Source: CAZJOD01 sp964547525 (GTDB lineage Bacteria; Bacillota; Clostridia; JAAYHZ01). Taken from it: DNA of 6,781 bases. The translations under genes and the position numbers were made by a program. Location: assembly GCA_964547525.1 (NCBI GenBank), contig CAZJOD010000185.1, positions 1 through 6,781 on the forward strand, read 5' to 3'. Positions 5,043 through 6,781 of this stretch are shown here, piece by piece. The first letter of the stretch is position 1, and each line of letters opens with the position of its first letter. A model generated the notes under the pieces. That model was not told where the DNA came from. It made no database searches and saw nothing but the letters and a program-made list of their open reading frames with translations.

Positions 5043-6781
5043 ATGGCGGTTGAAAGGATGGAACTGACCTATACAACAGGTCTGAAAAATAATATACGAA
5101 AGACAGCTCAGATTTTTGTGGAGTGCGGATGTTTGCATCCGGAAGATGCGGTAAAGCAAATAAACAGACATATGCCTTTATCCGGTGAGCAAATTAACGG
5201 GTTTACACAAAATGAAGATGTTTATACCTATAATGACGCTTATTCAAAAAGAGTGGAAGAGTTATTGACTACTTTAGGAATAGACAAATCTTTTGGGTTT
5301 GATACTTTAGACAAGGCGGAGTTTCCGGAGAATCCCGAAGCTGAAATTGAACACCTGTACAATGAAATATCGGAATATAAAAGCTCTCTTGAAAACTGCA
5401 TCAGAGATTTAAATGATATAAAAGATCTTCAGACAAAGATCAGAGATATAAAAGAGTTAAAATTTCCTTTGAATGAATTAAAGAACCTGCATTATTTTAA
5501 TTTTAAAATCGGACGAGTCAGAAAAAACAGTTATGTCAAAATTAAAGAAAATTTTGAAAACATTCCGTCAATTATATACAGAATAAATACTTTAAAAGAA
5601 TATATTGTAATAGCTGCATTCACACCTGTCGAGTCCTTACATGAAACAGAAACCATTTTAAGATCCTTAGGTTTTGAAGAGATCAATTTACCGGGTAACA
5701 TAGGCGGTGTTCCATGGGACATTCTTCAAAATACCAAAAATTCTATCGATGATATTATACAAAGAAAAGAACATCTTGAAAAAAGAATTGCTTCTTTCAA
5801 AATAGAACATGAAGAATATATAAAAAGATGTAATGTAATCGTACAAATGCATAAGAAGCAAAACCTATTGGTACAAAAAGCGGCTTTTACAGCCGACCAT
5901 TACTATATAGTGGGATGGGTACCAAAACGTTGTTTGGATCAATTAAAACAAAGAATTAACGAAATTTCCGGTAATTCTTTAATTGTAATGAGTTATCAAA
6001 CAATAAGAGAAAAAGAAGAACCTCCTACTAAGCTTAGGAATCATGGTTTTGCAAGACCTTTTGAATATTTCGTAAGAATGTACGGATTACCGGTTTACAG
6101 TGAAATAGATCCTACTTTGTTTGTTGCAATAACATACATGCTAATGTTCGGTATGATGTTCGGTGATATCGGGCAAGGTTTTATATTGCTATGTGGGGGA
6201 CTATTGATAAATCGTCGAAAAAAAGGATCTGATTTTGGAGGCATTTTAGTTAGGATAGGTGCAAGCTCAATGTTCTTCGGAGTATTATACGGTAGTATAT
6301 TTGGGAACGAAAGTTTATTGCATCCTGTATTGATAAGACCTTTAGACAATATTAATACGATGTTGATTGCAGGCATATCCACAGGAATTGTTTTATCAAT
6401 TGTCAGTTATATATTTAATTTGGTCAATATGAAACGAAGAAGAAACATAGAAGAAGGGCTTTTCGGAAGTGAAGGTGCAGCCGGGTTTTTACTTTATTTA
6501 ATATTGTTAATAAGTGCAGTAAGCTTCATATACAAAGGAAAATGGCCATTGCCGGTACCTTTTATGGCGGTGATAATCATCGTACTCTTTGCGGCCATAA
6601 TTTTTCGAGAACCTCTTACAAGGCTGATTCAAGGTAGAAAACCTGTTCCGGCCGGAAAAGTATCGGATTATTATGTAGAAAGTGTTTTTGGGTTGGTGGA
6701 AATGCTTCTAGGTCTTTTTAGCAAAACAGTTTCTTTTGTCAGGTTAGGTGCGTTTGCTCTAAACCATGGAGGATTGTTTCT
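5043..6781 (+). CDS. ntpI: V-type ATPase subunit I (a-type membrane subunit), partial at right edge
   Basis: Membrane stator subunit of the V/A-type ATPase; with the rotating K ring it forms the ion path. The frame is open from the ATG at 5043 (GGGGA just upstream, 11 bases after the subunit C stop) to the window end: 579 residues of a protein usually about 640-660. Residues 1-350 are the cytoplasmic arm that meets the peripheral stalks, with coiled-coil stretches near 96-140 and 230-275 and the usual globular GWVPK region between arm and membrane. Hydrophobic helices lie near 359-386, 398-421, 440-463, 481-499, 504-527 and 547-579. The first carries MMFGDIGQG (G374-G379), the family's GDxGxG motif. 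Near the end SFVRLGAFALNH contains Arg567, the position of the essential arginine that drives ion transfer in a-subunits. No frameshift or internal stop was found, so the gene looks functional; only its last helices are missing. Confidence 0.94.
   Translation, partial: MAVERMELTYTTGLKNNIRKTAQIFVECGCLHPEDAVKQINRHMPLSGEQINGFTQNEDVYTYNDAYSKRVEELLTTLGIDKSFGFDTLDKAEFPENPEAEIEHLYNEISEYKSSLENCIRDLNDIKDLQTKIRDIKELKFPLNELKNLHYFNFKIGRVRKNSYVKIKENFENIPSIIYRINTLKEYIVIAAFTPVESLHETETILRSLGFEEINLPGNIGGVPWDILQNTKNSIDDIIQRKEHLEKRIASFKIEHEEYIKRCNVIVQMHKKQNLLVQKAAFTADHYYIVGWVPKRCLDQLKQRINEISGNSLIVMSYQTIREKEEPPTKLRNHGFARPFEYFVRMYGLPVYSEIDPTLFVAITYMLMFGMMFGDIGQGFILLCGGLLINRRKKGSDFGGILVRIGASSMFFGVLYGSIFGNESLLHPVLIRPLDNINTMLIAGISTGIVLSIVSYIFNLVNMKRRRNIEEGLFGSEGAAGFLLYLILLISAVSFIYKGKWPLPVPFMAVIIIVLFAAIIFREPLTRLIQGRKPVPAGKVSDYYVESVFGLVEMLLGLFSKTVSFVRLGAFALNHGGLF

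Noticed and set aside
4890..5171. Minus-strand open frame across the subunit C/I junction
   Set aside because: Overlaps two conserved genes in a tight operon; the product looks like random translation.
5531..5722. Minus-strand open frame inside the subunit I gene
   Set aside because: Antisense shadow; the plus-strand frame is continuous and conserved.
6095..6382. Minus-strand open frame opposite the membrane part of subunit I
   Set aside because: The plus strand encodes the GDxGxG motif and membrane helices here; the antisense product has no recognisable features.

Overview
The window is AT-rich DNA (roughly one third G+C by eye) with strong AAGGAG-type ribosome binding sites, near-consensus sigma-A promoters, a TTG start and a V-type ATPase operon. 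Together these point to an anaerobic low-G+C Firmicute, most likely a Clostridia member. No rRNA, tRNA, mobile element or CRISPR array is visible. All three loci look like chromosomal housekeeping or accessory metabolic genes rather than an island.

Left part (1-1156, + strand): the 3' end of ilvB (acetolactate synthase large subunit, cut by the left edge) is followed immediately by ilvN (regulatory small subunit). The two are translationally coupled and catalyse and regulate the first common step of branched-chain amino acid synthesis. IlvB carries an unusual in-frame insert of about 23 residues with four cysteines.

Middle (1157-3353): a gene for a PIG-L/LmbE-type zinc deacetylase (+ strand) has its own likely promoter. 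It converges on a minus-strand gene for a CofE-like (coenzyme F420-0:L-glutamate ligase family) protein. A perfect 15-bp A/T-flanked hairpin between them should terminate transcription from both sides. The real substrates of both enzymes are unknown. The ligase-like protein is the most interesting gene here: it is much longer than archaeal CofE, and its likely host is not known for F420.

Right part (3354-6781): a gene-free divergent region of about 310 bp holds one promoter for the ligase-like gene (- strand) and an excellent TTGACA-N16-TATAAT promoter for a V-type (A/V-type) ATPase operon (+ strand). The operon begins with a small coiled-coil peripheral-stalk subunit (G/H type). Subunit C (central-rotor socket) follows, then subunit I (membrane a-type subunit), which runs off the right edge. 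The remaining subunits (K, E, F, A, B, D) presumably lie downstream. Subunit C precedes I here, unlike the order in Enterococcus hirae and archaeal operons.

I found no clear evidence of a wholly new system. The best leads are the ligase-like protein and the IlvB cysteine insert.
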